From positions 89,166,264 to 89,230,263 of the forward strand of contig NC_088797.1 of the NCBI RefSeq assembly GCF_011386835.1: a stretch of DNA of 64,000 bases, in the 5' to 3' direction. The notes beneath the pieces are model-generated. The model worked only from the letters and a program-made list of their open reading frames with translations. It ran no database searches and was not told the DNA's origin. Of this stretch, positions 63,901 to 64,000 are shown one piece after another. The DNA is from Chrysemys picta bellii (lineage: Eukaryota > Chordata > Testudines > Emydidae). The position numbers and the translations under genes were made by a program. Every line of letters starts with the position of its first letter. The stretch's first letter is position 1.

Positions 63901-64000
63901 TTGACTACATCCAAGAAGCTTTCCCCTAAATTCTGTCTCAAAGACAAACTGACTTGTACCTTTAAAAAAAAAAAAATCAAAAGCCTAAGAGACAGAAACT
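60947..64000 (-). other. PLA2G12B intron 1 (part); exon 1 not found
   Basis: No minus-strand segment encoding a signal peptide and a CQYRC-like cysteine motif with a phase-1 donor was found, so exon 1 probably lies beyond 64000. The stretch contains a MITE at 62919-63080 and poly-A runs near 63965. No other exon was recognised. Confidence 0.6.
62919..63080. mobile_element. short hAT MITE
   Basis: Begins CAGTGGTCTCCAAAC and ends CTTTGGAGACCAGTG; flanks GTTTAGGT (62911-62918) and TTTTGGGT (63081-63088) match at 6 of 8. The internal AAGCAAAAAAAAA blocks are repeated. Confidence 0.85.

Noticed and set aside
60947..64000. PLA2G12B signal-peptide exon in the last 3 kb
   Set aside because: No minus-strand segment combined a signal peptide, a CQYRC-like motif and a phase-1 donor; small frames here (e.g. 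63789-63980) do not match.

Overview
This is vertebrate genomic DNA. Split protein-coding exons with GT-AG introns sit in a repeat-dense background of CR1 LINE, DIRS-type tyrosine-recombinase retrotransposon, Penelope-like tail and many hAT-type DNA transposons. That repeat mix, with CR1 ends of the (ATTCTATG)n type, fits a non-avian sauropsid, most likely a turtle (inference; a crocodilian is the main alternative).

Two cellular genes are present, tail to tail. (1) OIT3 (liver-specific zona pellucida domain protein), plus strand, 12286-39363, nine coding exons: signal peptide, D8C domain, three EGF-like modules, bipartite ZP domain, basic cleavage-like motif, stop. The assembled frame is 551 codons plus stop, and all exon phases agree. 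(2) PLA2G12B (catalytically inactive group XIIB phospholipase A2-like protein), minus strand. Exons 2, 3 and 4 lie at 60946-60858, 59413-59248 and 45004-44886; the signal-peptide exon is not found and probably lies beyond 64000. The same convergent OIT3-PLA2G12B order is known from human chromosome 10q22, which supports both calls.

Layout: 1-466 unassigned; 467-7000 a decayed DIRS retrotransposon (gag-like, RT-RNase H, tyrosine recombinase, inverted terminal repeats) with a nested hAT MITE and a second palindromic terminal-repeat unit; 8223-10347 two GC-rich non-autonomous DNA elements; 12286-39363 OIT3 with MITEs, a CR1 end, a Penelope-like snap-back insertion and minisatellites in its introns; 39364-44885 intergenic space between the two 3' ends; 44886-64000 PLA2G12B. 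PLA2G12B intron 3 (14.2 kb) contains a 3.5 kb hAT element with a broken zinc-finger transposase (49133-52676), which itself carries a younger MITE, and a 5'-truncated CR1 with an uninterrupted RT reading frame (57425-58906).

OIT3 and PLA2G12B are liver/intestine secretory-pathway genes; nothing in the sequence shows direct cooperation. The most unusual structures are a 70-bp-arm snap-back retro-insertion with a 15-bp target duplication, terminal-repeat pieces placed inside a DIRS recombinase gene, and a set of hAT-like elements whose ends resemble those of the decayed local transposase element.
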